The notes below the pieces were generated by a model. It worked only from the letters and a program-made list of their open reading frames with translations, searched no databases and was not told where the DNA came from. Of a DNA stretch of 64,000 bases, positions 8,012 through 15,762 are shown one piece after another. Within the stretch, counting starts at the first letter, position 1; the number at the start of each line of letters is the position of its first letter. This DNA comes from Nonomuraea indica. Lineage in GTDB: Bacteria; Actinomycetota; Actinomycetes; Streptosporangiales; Streptosporangiaceae. The translations under genes and the position numbers were made by a program. The stretch is from NCBI RefSeq assembly GCF_002850745.1, contig NZ_PJOK01000064.1:113873-177872 (forward strand). The letters are read 5' to 3'.

Positions 8012-8569
8012 GTGGGACAGAAGGGTTCGGAGACACGGGACCGGCTGCTCGACGCCACCCAGGAGCTGATCGAGACCGGAGGATACCTCGGGGCCGGGCT
8101 CAACCAGGTGGTCGCCGCCAGCGGCGCACCGCGCGGCTCCCTCTATTTCCATTTCCCCGACGGGAAGGACCAGCTGGTCGGCGAATCCGTACGGCGGGCC
8201 GGCCGGGTGATCGGCGGCGCGATGGACGACCTCGCCGGCTCCAGCTCCTCCGTGACGGAGTTCGTCGAGGGCGTGCTGCGCTACCTGGGCGACCGGCTGG
8301 AGGAGTCGGGCTGGCGCAAGGGCTGCCCGGTGGCCACGGTGGCACTGGAGATGGCGGCCACCAGCGACCCGCTGCAGCAGGCCTGCTCGCAGGTCTACAC
8401 CGACTGGGAGGCGGCCCTGCGTACCCGGCTGGAGGGCCGTCCGGACGCCGACGACCTCGCCGTGACCATCCTGGCCCTGGTCGAGGGGGCCCTGCTGCTG
8501 GCGCGGACGCATCGCAGCAGGGAACCGCTGAGCCGGGTTTCCCGCCGGATCGCCGCACTGCTGAACTGA
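8012..8569 (+). CDS. TetR-family regulator, LmrA/YxaF type
   Basis: 185 residues from GTG 8012 (VGQKGSETRDRLLDATQEL). The HTH reads GYLGAGLNQVVAASGAPRGS and the following LYFHFPDGKDQL is the helix-3/4 signature of the subgroup. The C-terminal domain carries GCPVATVALEMA, typical of the LmrA/YxaF ligand-binding domain. An upstream ATG at 7913 is rejected because it would place the terC leader and the operator inside the coding region. There is almost no Shine-Dalgarno, so the mRNA may be leaderless or nearly so. Two copies of one operator suggest it represses itself and the SDR-hydrolase fusion downstream; relatives are released by flavonoids or lincosamides. Confidence 0.88.
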   Translation: MGQKGSETRDRLLDATQELIETGGYLGAGLNQVVAASGAPRGSLYFHFPDGKDQLVGESVRRAGRVIGGAMDDLAGSSSSVTEFVEGVLRYLGDRLEESGWRKGCPVATVALEMAATSDPLQQACSQVYTDWEAALRTRLEGRPDADDLAVTILALVEGALLLARTHRSREPLSRVSRRIAALLN

Positions 8570-8575
8570 CCGGAC

Positions 8576-8605
8576 AGGCCCGCCCAGCTGGGTGGGCCTC
8601 TTTTC
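8576..8605 (+). terminator. rho-independent terminator after tetR
   Basis: A 12-bp inverted repeat AGGCCCGCCCAG / CTGGGTGGGCCT (one G-U pair) is followed by CTTTTCT. It separates tetR from the SDR-hydrolase gene, which has its own operator and promoter just beyond. Confidence 0.7.
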
Positions 8606-8615
8606 TGGCCAGAAA

Positions 8616-8637
8616 ATATGTAGACCGATCTATTTTT
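8616..8637. promoter_or_regulatory. TetR (LmrA/YxaF-type) operator 2
   Basis: TAGA-CCGA-TCTA (8621-8632) within AATATG...TTTTTGG, the second copy of the box before tetR. It lies ten bases from the SDR-hydrolase start and its GGAGGG ribosome-binding site (8638-8643), so a bound repressor would block initiation. Confidence 0.7.
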
Positions 8638-8646
8638 GGAGGGTCC

Positions 8647-10329
8647 ATGGACGCGATCGTCTTCGGCGCGACAGGTTTCATCGGCCGGTCCCTGGTCGCG
8701 GAGCTGCTCGGCAGAGGACAACAGGTGGTGGCGGTCGTACGGAACGACACGCTCACCCCCTGGCTGAAGTCCCGGAACGTCGGCACCGGCGGGCTGACCG
8801 TCGTCACCGCCGACATCAGCCGGCCGCTCACCGGAGCCGGGCTGCCCGGCGCACGCGACGTCTACAACACCGCCGGCCGCTACTCCTTCGGCCTCGGCGT
8901 GCCGGAGGCCCGGGCGGCCAACGTGACCGGGGCGCTCAACGTGCTCGACTGGGCCGCGACGCTCCCCGGTCTGCGGCGCGTCGTCCACATCAGCGGATAC
9001 CGGGTCAGCGCGTCCGACGCCCAGCCCGACTACGCCAGGCTGGGGGCCTACGAGGCGTCGAAGGTCGAGGCCGACCACGCGGTGCGCACCCGCGCCGCCG
9101 AGCTCGGGCTCCCGCTGACCATCGCCAACCCCAGCAGCGTGATCGGGCCTGGCCAGTACATCGGCCTGGCCGCCCTCGTCAAGGACCTGTGGAACGGGCG
9201 GCTCCCGGCGCTCCCCGGAGGCCCCGACGTCTTCGTGCCGATCGTCACGATCGACTACCTCGTCGGCTTCCTGGCCGAGATCCCCGCCGCACCGGCGGGC
9301 GAGCACTACTGGGTGCTAGACGACACCACTCCCCTGCTGCCCGAACTGATCAGCACGATCGCCGGCCACCTGGGCGTGCGGGCGCCCCGCCGGACCATCC
9401 CGGTGGGTCTCGTACGCCGCCTGCCGCGCGGCCTGACCGGCGCCGATCCCGAGACGCTGTCGTTCCTGTCGTCCGACCGCTACCCGACGGCCTCGGCCCG
9501 CGCGTTCGCGGCGGCCGCCGGTCTGGAGCCACCTCCGGCCGTCGAGGCCCTGCGCGCATGGGCCGACGACCTGGTCGCCACCCGCTTCGGCGCCGCCTCA
9601 CCCTGGCTGCGACCGTACGGCTTCCGCTCCGTGGCGGGCAGCCGCACCTGGGTGGCCGGCGAGCGGGACCGCCCGGCCCAGGTCCTGCTGCACGGCCTGC
9701 CCATGAACGCCGACCTCTGGGCGCCCGTCGCCGCGCACCTCCCGGGACCGGTCCTGGCCCCCGACCTGCCCGGCCTGGGCCGGTCCGCCCCCGCCGACGG
9801 GCGGACCGACGCCTGGCTGGCCGAGCTGCTGGCCCCGGTGCGAACCCGGCCCACGCTGGTCGCGCACTCGCTGGCCTGCGGTCCCGCGCTCCGCTTCGCC
9901 GTCGAACATCCCGAGCGCGTCAGCCGGCTGGTCCTCGTCTCCCCGGCGTTCCTGCAGGCGCCCGGCCCGTGGCTGAACCGCTCGCTCCTGGCCGTCCCGA
10001 TGCTGCGCCGCATGTCCGCCGCCCGCCTGGCCGCGACGCTGGGCCTTCCGGAGGGGCCCGAGGTGGCGAGCGCCGCGACCGACCTGCGCCGGCCCGGCGT
10101 GGCCCGCCGGGTGGTCGCGGCGCTGCGTGCGGCCTCGGCCGCCCGTGACCGGTCACGGGCACTGCTGGACCGGGTGAGCGTCCCGGTGCAGATCGTCACC
10201 GGCTCGGCCGACCCGCTGACCGTGGACACCGGCCACCCGGTGGCGGAGATCGCGGGGGCCGGCCACTATCCGCAGCTCACCCACCCGGCCCGGGTCGCCG
10301 ACCTCATCGGCGGGGGTTCTCTCCGCTGA
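8647..10329 (+). CDS. two-domain fusion: NAD(P)-dependent epimerase/SDR plus alpha/beta hydrolase
   Basis: 560 residues. Residues 1-305 form an extended SDR: nucleotide-binding FGATGFIGRSL at the N-terminus, HISGYRV, then a YEASK motif (Tyr/Lys catalytic pair) and PSSVIGPGQY. From about 325 an alpha/beta hydrolase begins with LLHGLPMNADLW (oxyanion HG), followed by LVAHSLACGPAL (nucleophile Ser), GSADPLTV (acid) and AGAGHYPQLTHP (His). The nucleophile elbow is AHSLACG rather than GxSxG. Separate genes for these enzymes are common, but a single chain suggests consecutive steps, for example lactone or ester chemistry. ATG 8647 follows GGAGGG. It is under the TetR box shared with the upstream regulator. 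Confidence 0.85.
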   Translation: MDAIVFGATGFIGRSLVAELLGRGQQVVAVVRNDTLTPWLKSRNVGTGGLTVVTADISRPLTGAGLPGARDVYNTAGRYSFGLGVPEARAANVTGALNVLDWAATLPGLRRVVHISGYRVSASDAQPDYARLGAYEASKVEADHAVRTRAAELGLPLTIANPSSVIGPGQYIGLAALVKDLWNGRLPALPGGPDVFVPIVTIDYLVGFLAEIPAAPAGEHYWVLDDTTPLLPELISTIAGHLGVRAPRRTIPVGLVRRLPRGLTGADPETLSFLSSDRYPTASARAFAAAAGLEPPPAVEALRAWADDLVATRFGAASPWLRPYGFRSVAGSRTWVAGERDRPAQVLLHGLPMNADLWAPVAAHLPGPVLAPDLPGLGRSAPADGRTDAWLAELLAPVRTRPTLVAHSLACGPALRFAVEHPERVSRLVLVSPAFLQAPGPWLNRSLLAVPMLRRMSAARLAATLGLPEGPEVASAATDLRRPGVARRVVAALRAASAARDRSRALLDRVSVPVQIVTGSADPLTVDTGHPVAEIAGAGHYPQLTHPARVADLIGGGSLR

Positions 10330-10387
10330 GCGAAGAAGGCCGCTGCGACGGCAGCGCCGGCGACCACAGGCGGGATGCCCCCGAGAG

Positions 10388-11080
10388 TCAGGCCGGCGGC
10401 CGGGCGAGTTTGGCGGCCACGGCGTCGAGGACCCAGTCCAGGCCGGTCGCGAAGGACTCCTCGGCGTCCACCTCCGTGCCGTCGTGCACGAGCTTGGCCA
10501 GCGCCGGGAAGCGGCCCGTGGCCAGCATCCGCATCACATGCGGGCCGGAGGCGCGCTGCCAGTCGCGCTTGGACAGGCCCGTGGCGCGCTCGGCCCGCAG
10601 GTTCGCGATCTCGCGCCTGATGGCGCCGGTGAAGTAGGCGCTGACGGTCTCCACGGCGCCCATGACCGTGTCGAGATCGGCGAGGCCGTCGAGGGCGGCC
10701 AGCGTGGCCTCGGTCACGGCGAGGGCGTTCGGGCCCAGGGCCGGACGGCCGCCGAGCAGGTCGGCCAGCCATTCGTGACGGAGGGCGGCTTGCCTGGTGC
10801 GGACGGCGCGGATGCGCAGGACCTCCCGCCAGTCGCCGGGCTGCTCCCCGGGGAGGATCTCGGCGTGGACCTCGTCCACCATGAGGTCGAACAGCTCCTC
10901 CTTGGTGGCGATGTATCCGTACAGCCGCATCGGGCCGACGTCCAGCCGGGCGGCCACCTTGCGCAACGACACCGCCTCCAGCCCGCCCTCGTCGGCCAGC
11001 GCGATGGCGGCGGCGACGATCCGCTCCCGGTCGAGCGGCGCCGGGCGAGTCGGCGGCTCCGGCCGGTCCCACACAGTCAT
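10388..11080 (-). CDS. TetR-family regulator (TetR_C_1 type)
   Basis: 230 residues. The HTH spans about 18-62, with ERIVAAAIALADEGGLEAVS, RKVAARLDVGPMRLYGYIA and TKEELFDLMVDEV. The long C-terminal domain with RHEWLADLLGGRPALGPNAL and ETVSAYFTGAIRRE resembles the tetracycline-repressor-like TetR_C_1 group, which commonly flanks FAD monooxygenases. It is divergent from such a monooxygenase at 11116 with only 35 bp between them, and an inverted repeat in that gap serves both promoters. Confidence 0.9.
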   Translation of the reverse strand: MTVWDRPEPPTRPAPLDRERIVAAAIALADEGGLEAVSLRKVAARLDVGPMRLYGYIATKEELFDLMVDEVHAEILPGEQPGDWREVLRIRAVRTRQAALRHEWLADLLGGRPALGPNALAVTEATLAALDGLADLDTVMGAVETVSAYFTGAIRREIANLRAERATGLSKRDWQRASGPHVMRMLATGRFPALAKLVHDGTEVDAEESFATGLDWVLDAVAAKLARPPA

Positions 11081-11098
11081 GGATACATCGTACGGTTC

Positions 11099-11113
11099 CG
11101 ATACGCTGTATCG
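11099..11113. promoter_or_regulatory. operator between tetR and FAD monooxygenase
   Basis: Perfect inverted repeat CGATAC-GCT-GTATCG, with related half-sites GATACATCG (11082) and CATCGTATCG (just after the monooxygenase start). The monooxygenase ATG is three bases downstream and has no Shine-Dalgarno, so that mRNA is probably leaderless and the repressor would sit across its promoter. Confidence 0.7.
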
Positions 11114-11115
11114 TC

Positions 11116-12312
11116 ATGAGACATCGTATCGCGGTGGTCGGAGGCGGCCCCGCCGGCCTCACCTTCGCCCGCGTCCTGCGCCGCCACGATCACTCCGTCA
11201 CCGTCCTCGAACGCGATCCCGCCCCCGACGCGCGGCCCCCGGGCGGCACCCTGGACCTGCACGAAGGGCTGGGGCAACTCGCGCTGGACAAGGCGGGGCT
11301 GCTGAAGGAGTTCCGGGCGCTGTCCCGTCCCGAGGGCCAGTCCATGCGCATCCTGGACACGGACGGGACCGTGCTCCGCGACTGGCGGCCCCGTCCGGAT
11401 GACCGGGCCAACCCCGAGATCGACCGCGGGCAACTCCGTGACCTGCTGCTCGGCCCCCTGGACGTCCAGTGGGGGCGGAGCGTGACGGACGTGGTGCCGG
11501 GCAGCCGGGACGGCGTGCTGGTCCATCTCGCGGACGGGCGACAGGAGACGTTCGACCTCGTGGTCGGCGCGGACGGCGCCTGGTCCCGGGTCAGGCCGGC
11601 GGTCTCGTCCGCGACGCCGCACCACACCGGCGTCACGCTGGTCGAGACGTTCCTGGACGCGGTCGACACCCGCCACCCCGACCTCGCCCGGCTGGTCGGC
11701 GACGGTTCCGTGGCCGTGTACGGCGTGAACCGCGCCCTCGTCGCCCAGCGCAACAGCGGCGGTCACGTCAAGGTGTACGCCCTTTTTCGCGCAACGCTGG
11801 ACCGGCACCCGGACCTGGACCGGCATGCGGGCCCGCACCGGCATGCAAGCCTTGACACAGACCTGGACACAGACCTGGAGGCGGGTTCGGGACGGGTCGA
11901 CGTCGAGGCCGTGCGATCAAGCCTGTTGGCCCTGTTCGACGGTTGGGCCGCTCCCGTCCTCGACCTCCTCCGCCACGGCACCGCTTTCGTCCGTCGCCCC
12001 CTCTACGTCCTGCCCGTGGCCCACACCTGGACCCACGTACCCGGGGTGACGCTCCTGGGCGACGCCGCCCACCTGCTGCCCCCGTTGGGGGTGGGCGCGA
12101 ACCTCGCGATGCTGGAAGGCGCCGAACTCGCCGAGTCCGTCGCCGCCGCCCCAGGCCCTGGCGACTTGGACGCGGCCGTCCGCGCCTTCGAGGAGCGGAT
12201 GTGGGCACGGGCCGGCAGGTGGGCGAGGATCACGGCGGCCGGTCTGGAACGCCTCGTGAGCCCCGACCCCGCCGAAGCCCTCGCCCTCTTCGACGAAGTC
12301 CAGCCATCCTGA
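11116..12312 (+). CDS. FAD-dependent aromatic monooxygenase (TetX-like)
   Basis: 398 residues of the PHBH-type flavoprotein monooxygenases. FAD-binding signatures are IAVVGGGPAGLTFARVL with the distal ERDP, then DLVVGADGAWSRVRP (DG motif) and VTLLGDAAHLLPPLGVGAN (GD motif). These enzymes use NAD(P)H and O2 to hydroxylate an aromatic or polyketide substrate; TetX relatives inactivate tetracyclines. The direct pairing with a TetR_C_1-type repressor fits a drug- or xenobiotic-inducible detoxifier, which is inference. An insertion around residues 225-260, rich in Asp and His (HRHASLDTDLDTDLEAG), looks like a low-complexity expansion. Confidence 0.88.
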   Translation: MRHRIAVVGGGPAGLTFARVLRRHDHSVTVLERDPAPDARPPGGTLDLHEGLGQLALDKAGLLKEFRALSRPEGQSMRILDTDGTVLRDWRPRPDDRANPEIDRGQLRDLLLGPLDVQWGRSVTDVVPGSRDGVLVHLADGRQETFDLVVGADGAWSRVRPAVSSATPHHTGVTLVETFLDAVDTRHPDLARLVGDGSVAVYGVNRALVAQRNSGGHVKVYALFRATLDRHPDLDRHAGPHRHASLDTDLDTDLEAGSGRVDVEAVRSSLLALFDGWAAPVLDLLRHGTAFVRRPLYVLPVAHTWTHVPGVTLLGDAAHLLPPLGVGANLAMLEGAELAESVAAAPGPGDLDAAVRAFEERMWARAGRWARITAAGLERLVSPDPAEALALFDEVQPS

Positions 12313-12326
12313 TCGCCGGACGCGGG

Positions 12327-12776
12327 TCATTCCGCCCTTCTCCAGAGCACGACCGCGGCGAGACCGGGCACGCACGGGAGGACCAGCAGCCAGCCCAGCA
12401 GCGGCGCGAGGCCGACATCGCCCGAGGTGTCCCGGACGGTCAGCGCGGCGACCGCGAGGCAGGCCGCGATCGCGAGCAGCCCGGTCGCCAGCGGGCGGGC
12501 CCAGCGCACGCCGGCCCGGAGGGCCCAGATCGCGCCGAGCCAGCCGAGGAGTCCCAGTACCCCGATCACGGACAGGATCGTCACGTAGGCGGTGATGGCG
12601 GCGTCGACGGCGTCGGGCCCGTAGGCCGGATAGCCGGCCCTGACGTGGTCCGCCAGGACGGTCGTCGTGGCCCGGTCGACGAACGGGAAGATGGCCGCGA
12701 TCGCGGTGAGCGCCGCCCCGACGCACATCATCGCCACGGGAAGCCGGTTGCGCGATCTCTGCTTCGACGCCGTCAT
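12327..12776 (-). CDS. four-helix integral membrane protein, unknown function
   Basis: 149 residues with four predicted membrane helices, around VAMMCVGAALTAIAAIFPFV, ILSVIGVLGLLGWLGAIWAL, LATGLLAIAACLAVAAL and LLGWLLVLPCVPGLAAVVLW. ATG 12776 is preferred over 12794 because GAAGGA lies ten bases before it. A short extracytoplasmic loop follows helix 1 (DRATTTVLADHVRAGYPAYG). No catalytic motif is seen. It is divergent from a TetR gene, and the gap is full of dyads, so the repressor probably controls it. Confidence 0.75.
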   Translation of the reverse strand: MTASKQRSRNRLPVAMMCVGAALTAIAAIFPFVDRATTTVLADHVRAGYPAYGPDAVDAAITAYVTILSVIGVLGLLGWLGAIWALRAGVRWARPLATGLLAIAACLAVAALTVRDTSGDVGLAPLLGWLLVLPCVPGLAAVVLWRRAE

Positions 12777-12802
12777 GGCCTGGGTTCCTTCCATGGATTT
12801 GT

Positions 12803-12875
12803 GACAGTCACTGTCTTGAGCAAGTGACTCTAATGACGGCGTTTCAGGCAGTCAATGTCATTTGAGAGTGACATT
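12803..12875. promoter_or_regulatory. clustered TetR operator dyads
   Basis: GACAGT-C-ACTGTC (12803-12815) is a perfect dyad. AATGTCA-tttgagag-TGACATT (12854-12875) is a second dyad 50 bp away. A related AGTGACT/TAATGAC lies between them. All share a TGACA/TGTCA half-site. They lie between the membrane-protein gene and tetR, so one repressor probably binds cooperatively to both promoters. Confidence 0.65.
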
Positions 12876-12908
12876 CTTCAGCGTGCGACTGCCTGCTACT
12901 CTGATCGC

Positions 12909-13538
12909 ATGAACGGGCTTCGCGAGCGCCGGCGCATCAAGGCCATGCGCTCCATCCAGGAACGCGCCCTCGATCTGTTCGACGAGAGAGGGTTCGCCGC
13001 GGTCACGATCGAGGAGATCGCGGCCGCGGCCGAGGTCTCGCCGTCGTCGGTGTACCGCTACTTCGGCACCAAGGAAGGGATCGTGGTCGCCGACGAGTTC
13101 GACAGGATGAGCCCGGAGGCGCTCAAGGACGTCCTGGACCCCGGCGATCCCATCGGCAGCCTGCTCCAGGCCGTCCTCGCCTACGAATCCGCACCGGAGG
13201 GCGCCGCCGGTTCCGACGGCGACGGCGAGGGCCCGCACGCCGCGAAGAGCCCGTGGCGCAGGGTCCGCTACTTCTTCACCGAGCCGTCGGTCCGCACGGC
13301 CGTCTGCGCCACTCTCGACCGCGCGAGCCGGCGGATCGCGCCACTGATCGCGGCGACCGGCGAGCTGACCGAGACGCAGGCTCGCGTGACCACCAACGCC
13401 CTCGTCTTCGGCTACTTCGCCGCACTCGAACAGTGGTACCTCGACGGCGGCGACCGCCCCATCGCCGCCTACGTCGAGGAGGGCATGCGCCCCCTGCGCG
13501 GCATCTGGCCCGCCCCTGGCCACGGACACCCCGCCTAG
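12909..13538 (+). CDS. TetR-family regulator
   Basis: 209 residues from ATG 12909 (MNGLRERRRIKAMRS). The HTH has LDLFDERGFAAVTIEEIAAA, AEVSPSSVYRYFGTKEGIVV, a very canonical TetR pattern. The ligand-binding domain is Ala- and Gly-rich around residues 98-112. An earlier ATG at 12855 would run through the operator dyads and is rejected. It probably represses itself and the divergent membrane protein. Confidence 0.88.
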   Translation: MNGLRERRRIKAMRSIQERALDLFDERGFAAVTIEEIAAAAEVSPSSVYRYFGTKEGIVVADEFDRMSPEALKDVLDPGDPIGSLLQAVLAYESAPEGAAGSDGDGEGPHAAKSPWRRVRYFFTEPSVRTAVCATLDRASRRIAPLIAATGELTETQARVTTNALVFGYFAALEQWYLDGGDRPIAAYVEEGMRPLRGIWPAPGHGHPA

Positions 13539-13567
13539 AGGCCGGGGGCCGTCGTCCCAGGAGCCTC

Positions 13568-13593
13568 GGCGGCCGCCTGCCGGGCGGGCCGCC
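13568..13593. terminator. possible bidirectional terminator
   Basis: Stem GGCGGCC / GGCCGCC with a 12-base loop in the gap between convergent genes (tetR ending 13538 and the flavoprotein gene ending 13633). No U-tract, so it is a weak call. Confidence 0.35.
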
Positions 13594-13632
13594 GATGCCG
13601 CCCGCGGAGTCCGCCGCGAGGCCGGGCGGGAA

Positions 13633-14652
13633 TCACGGGCCGTGGCGGCGCTCACCCATGGCCGGCTCGCCGAGGCTCGTCTCGTGCGCGGCGGAGTACG
13701 GGTCCCGCCAGGCGGCGACGGCGCGGCGGGTGTCCTCGGCGACCAGATCGGCGTTGACGTGGGCCGCAGCGTTGGCGCCCGCCGCCGCCGCGGCGCCGAC
13801 CTGGGCGGTCAGGTCGGTGACGTTGCCCGCGACCCACACGCCGGGCACCTCGGTGCGGCCGGTCGGGTCGGCGGGGACGTGTTCGCCGACTCCCAACGGG
13901 TGTTCGACCGGCCGCAGGCCCAGCTCCGCCAGGAAGGCGACCCGCGCCGTCATCCGCGACGAGACCGCCAGCACCTCCCGGCCGGCCACCGTGCCGTCGG
14001 CCAGGCGGACGCCCACGAGCCGGTCCCCGGCGACCTCCAGGGCCGCCACCTCGCCGGTCACCACGCGGATCCCGCGGGCGGCCAGTTGCTCCTGCTCCGC
14101 GTCGCCGGGCGGCGGCATGGTGTGGGTGAAGAGGGTGACGTCGGCGCTCCACTGTCTGAACAGCAGCGCCTGGTGCACCGTCAGCGGCCCGGACGCCAGC
14201 ACGCCGATGGCCCGGTCGCGGACCTCCCAGCCGTGGCAGTACGGGCAGTGCACCACGTCCCTGCCCCACCGGGCCCGCAGCCCCGGGACGTCCGGCAACT
14301 CGTCGACCAGCCCGGTCGTCACCAGCAGCCGGCGCGCCCGGACGGCCCGCCCGTCGGCCAGCGCCACCGCGAACCCGTCGCCGTCGCGCGCCACCGCGCC
14401 GACCTCGCCGGACACCACGTGGCCGCCGTACCGGCGGACCTCGGCCCGGCCGCGTTCCACCAGCTCGGCCGGGGGGATCCCGTCCCGGGCGAGCAGCCCG
14501 TGGACGCCCGCCGCCGGGGCGTTGCGCGGGGATCCCGCGTCGATCGCCGCCACCGACCGCCGCGCCCGCGCGAGCTGCAGCGCTCCGCTCAACCCCGCGG
14601 CGCCTCCGCCGACCACCACCACGTCATAGCTGCCGCCCAGCTCATCGGTCAT
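13633..14652 (-). CDS. NAD(P)/FAD-dependent oxidoreductase, thioredoxin-reductase-like
   Basis: 339 residues from ATG 14652 (MTDELGGSYDVV), with GGAGGTGG upstream. FAD binding is in DVVVVGGGAAGLSGALQLAR. A second nucleotide-binding unit has a CPYCHGWE motif, the position where thioredoxin reductases carry CxxC, followed by IGVLASGPLTVHQALLFRQW. The final VPGVWVAGNVTDLTAQV is the FAD-closing motif with GN in place of the usual GD. Proteins of this clade often make disulfides in small molecules or reduce other partners. No thioredoxin gene is adjacent, so its electron partner is unknown. Confidence 0.85.
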   Translation of the reverse strand: MTDELGGSYDVVVVGGGAAGLSGALQLARARRSVAAIDAGSPRNAPAAGVHGLLARDGIPPAELVERGRAEVRRYGGHVVSGEVGAVARDGDGFAVALADGRAVRARRLLVTTGLVDELPDVPGLRARWGRDVVHCPYCHGWEVRDRAIGVLASGPLTVHQALLFRQWSADVTLFTHTMPPPGDAEQEQLAARGIRVVTGEVAALEVAGDRLVGVRLADGTVAGREVLAVSSRMTARVAFLAELGLRPVEHPLGVGEHVPADPTGRTEVPGVWVAGNVTDLTAQVGAAAAAGANAAAHVNADLVAEDTRRAVAAWRDPYSAAHETSLGEPAMGERRHGP

Positions 14653-14820
14653 CGTGACCACCTCCGTGACCACCATGCCGACCATGTCACAACAGCGGCA
14701 AACTCTCTTGCCGATCCGGCAAATCGGTCGATGGAGACCACGGCCCGATCGCGTCCCTCGACCGTCCAGCACGCAGGCGCTCCGGCGCGTCCGGGCCGAT
14801 CCGCTGACGGCCGTGCTCCC

Positions 14821-15762
14821 TTACGGCCGTCCGGCGAGGGCCTGGAGGGTCCCGGCGCCGCCGGGGTCGCGGTCCGTGCTGACCGGGACGATCGCCACCT
14901 CGTCCACCCCCGCCGCCGCGTAGGCCGCCAGCTGCTCCCGCGGATCGCCGAGCAGGGCGACGGAGGCCACGAGCTCGTCGGGGACGGCGGCCAGCAGGTC
15001 GCGCGGGTGCGGCCGGGTGCGGGCGAACGCGACGACGTCGCCGAATCCGGCCTCGGCGAACATCTCGCCGTAGCCGGGAGCGGGCAGGTAGCCGACGACG
15101 GCGCGGCGTACCCGGTCCACGGCCTCGCGGTCGGGGTCGGCGGCGGCCGTGACCCAGGCGGTGACGGGCACGTCCGGGTCGGCGGCGCGCAACCGGGCGA
15201 CGAGCCGCCCGGCGGAGACGGGCGTGACGAGGTTGAGCACCATGCGGTCCGCCAGGGCGGCGGTGCGGACGGCGGAGGGGCCGAAGGCGGCCACCGCGAG
15301 CCGGGAGCGGGGGGCGGGCAGGCGGAGCCGGTAGCCGGTGCTGCGCACGTGGGTTCCGGTGAAGTCGGACCTGTCGCCGTCGAGGAGCGGCCGGAGCGCT
15401 CGTACCGTCTCACGCAGCGCGGCGGCGGACCCGGCGCGGGAGCGGCCGTGCCAGCTCTCCACGACCATCGGGCTGGACGTGCCCACGGCCACGTCGACCC
15501 GGCGGCCGGTGACCGAGGCGACGGAGGCGACGCCCATCGCGATCATCATCGGGTCGCGGACGGCCACCGCGAGCGGGCCCACGGTGAGTCCGATCCGGTC
15601 CGTGGCCAGGCCGATGGCGGTGGCCAGGGCGAAGGCGTCGTAGGTCGCCATCTCGCCGACCCAGAGGGAGGGGTAGCCCAGTTCGTCGGCTGCGCGGGCG
15701 GTCAGCAGGGCCTCCTCGGCCGGGCGGTCCTGCCACAGCCCCAGGGACACGGACAGGTTCAT
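14821..15762 (-). CDS. LLM-class flavin/F420-dependent oxidoreductase
   Basis: 313 residues of the luciferase-like monooxygenase superfamily: start MNLSVSLGLWQDRPAEEA, then ELGYPSLWVGEM, IGLTVGPLAVAVRDPMMIAM and RVDVAVGTSSPMVVESWHGR, a TIM barrel typical of F420-using actinobacterial enzymes (TIGR03857-like). It is the last gene of a three-gene operon with a thiolase and a carotenoid oxygenase; its ATG overlaps the thiolase stop (ATGA). A role in oxidising or reducing an intermediate, such as an alcohol, enone or acyl-CoA, is plausible. Whether it uses F420 or FMN cannot be read. Confidence 0.82.
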   Translation of the reverse strand: MNLSVSLGLWQDRPAEEALLTARAADELGYPSLWVGEMATYDAFALATAIGLATDRIGLTVGPLAVAVRDPMMIAMGVASVASVTGRRVDVAVGTSSPMVVESWHGRSRAGSAAALRETVRALRPLLDGDRSDFTGTHVRSTGYRLRLPAPRSRLAVAAFGPSAVRTAALADRMVLNLVTPVSAGRLVARLRAADPDVPVTAWVTAAADPDREAVDRVRRAVVGYLPAPGYGEMFAEAGFGDVVAFARTRPHPRDLLAAVPDELVASVALLGDPREQLAAYAAAGVDEVAIVPVSTDRDPGGAGTLQALAGRP

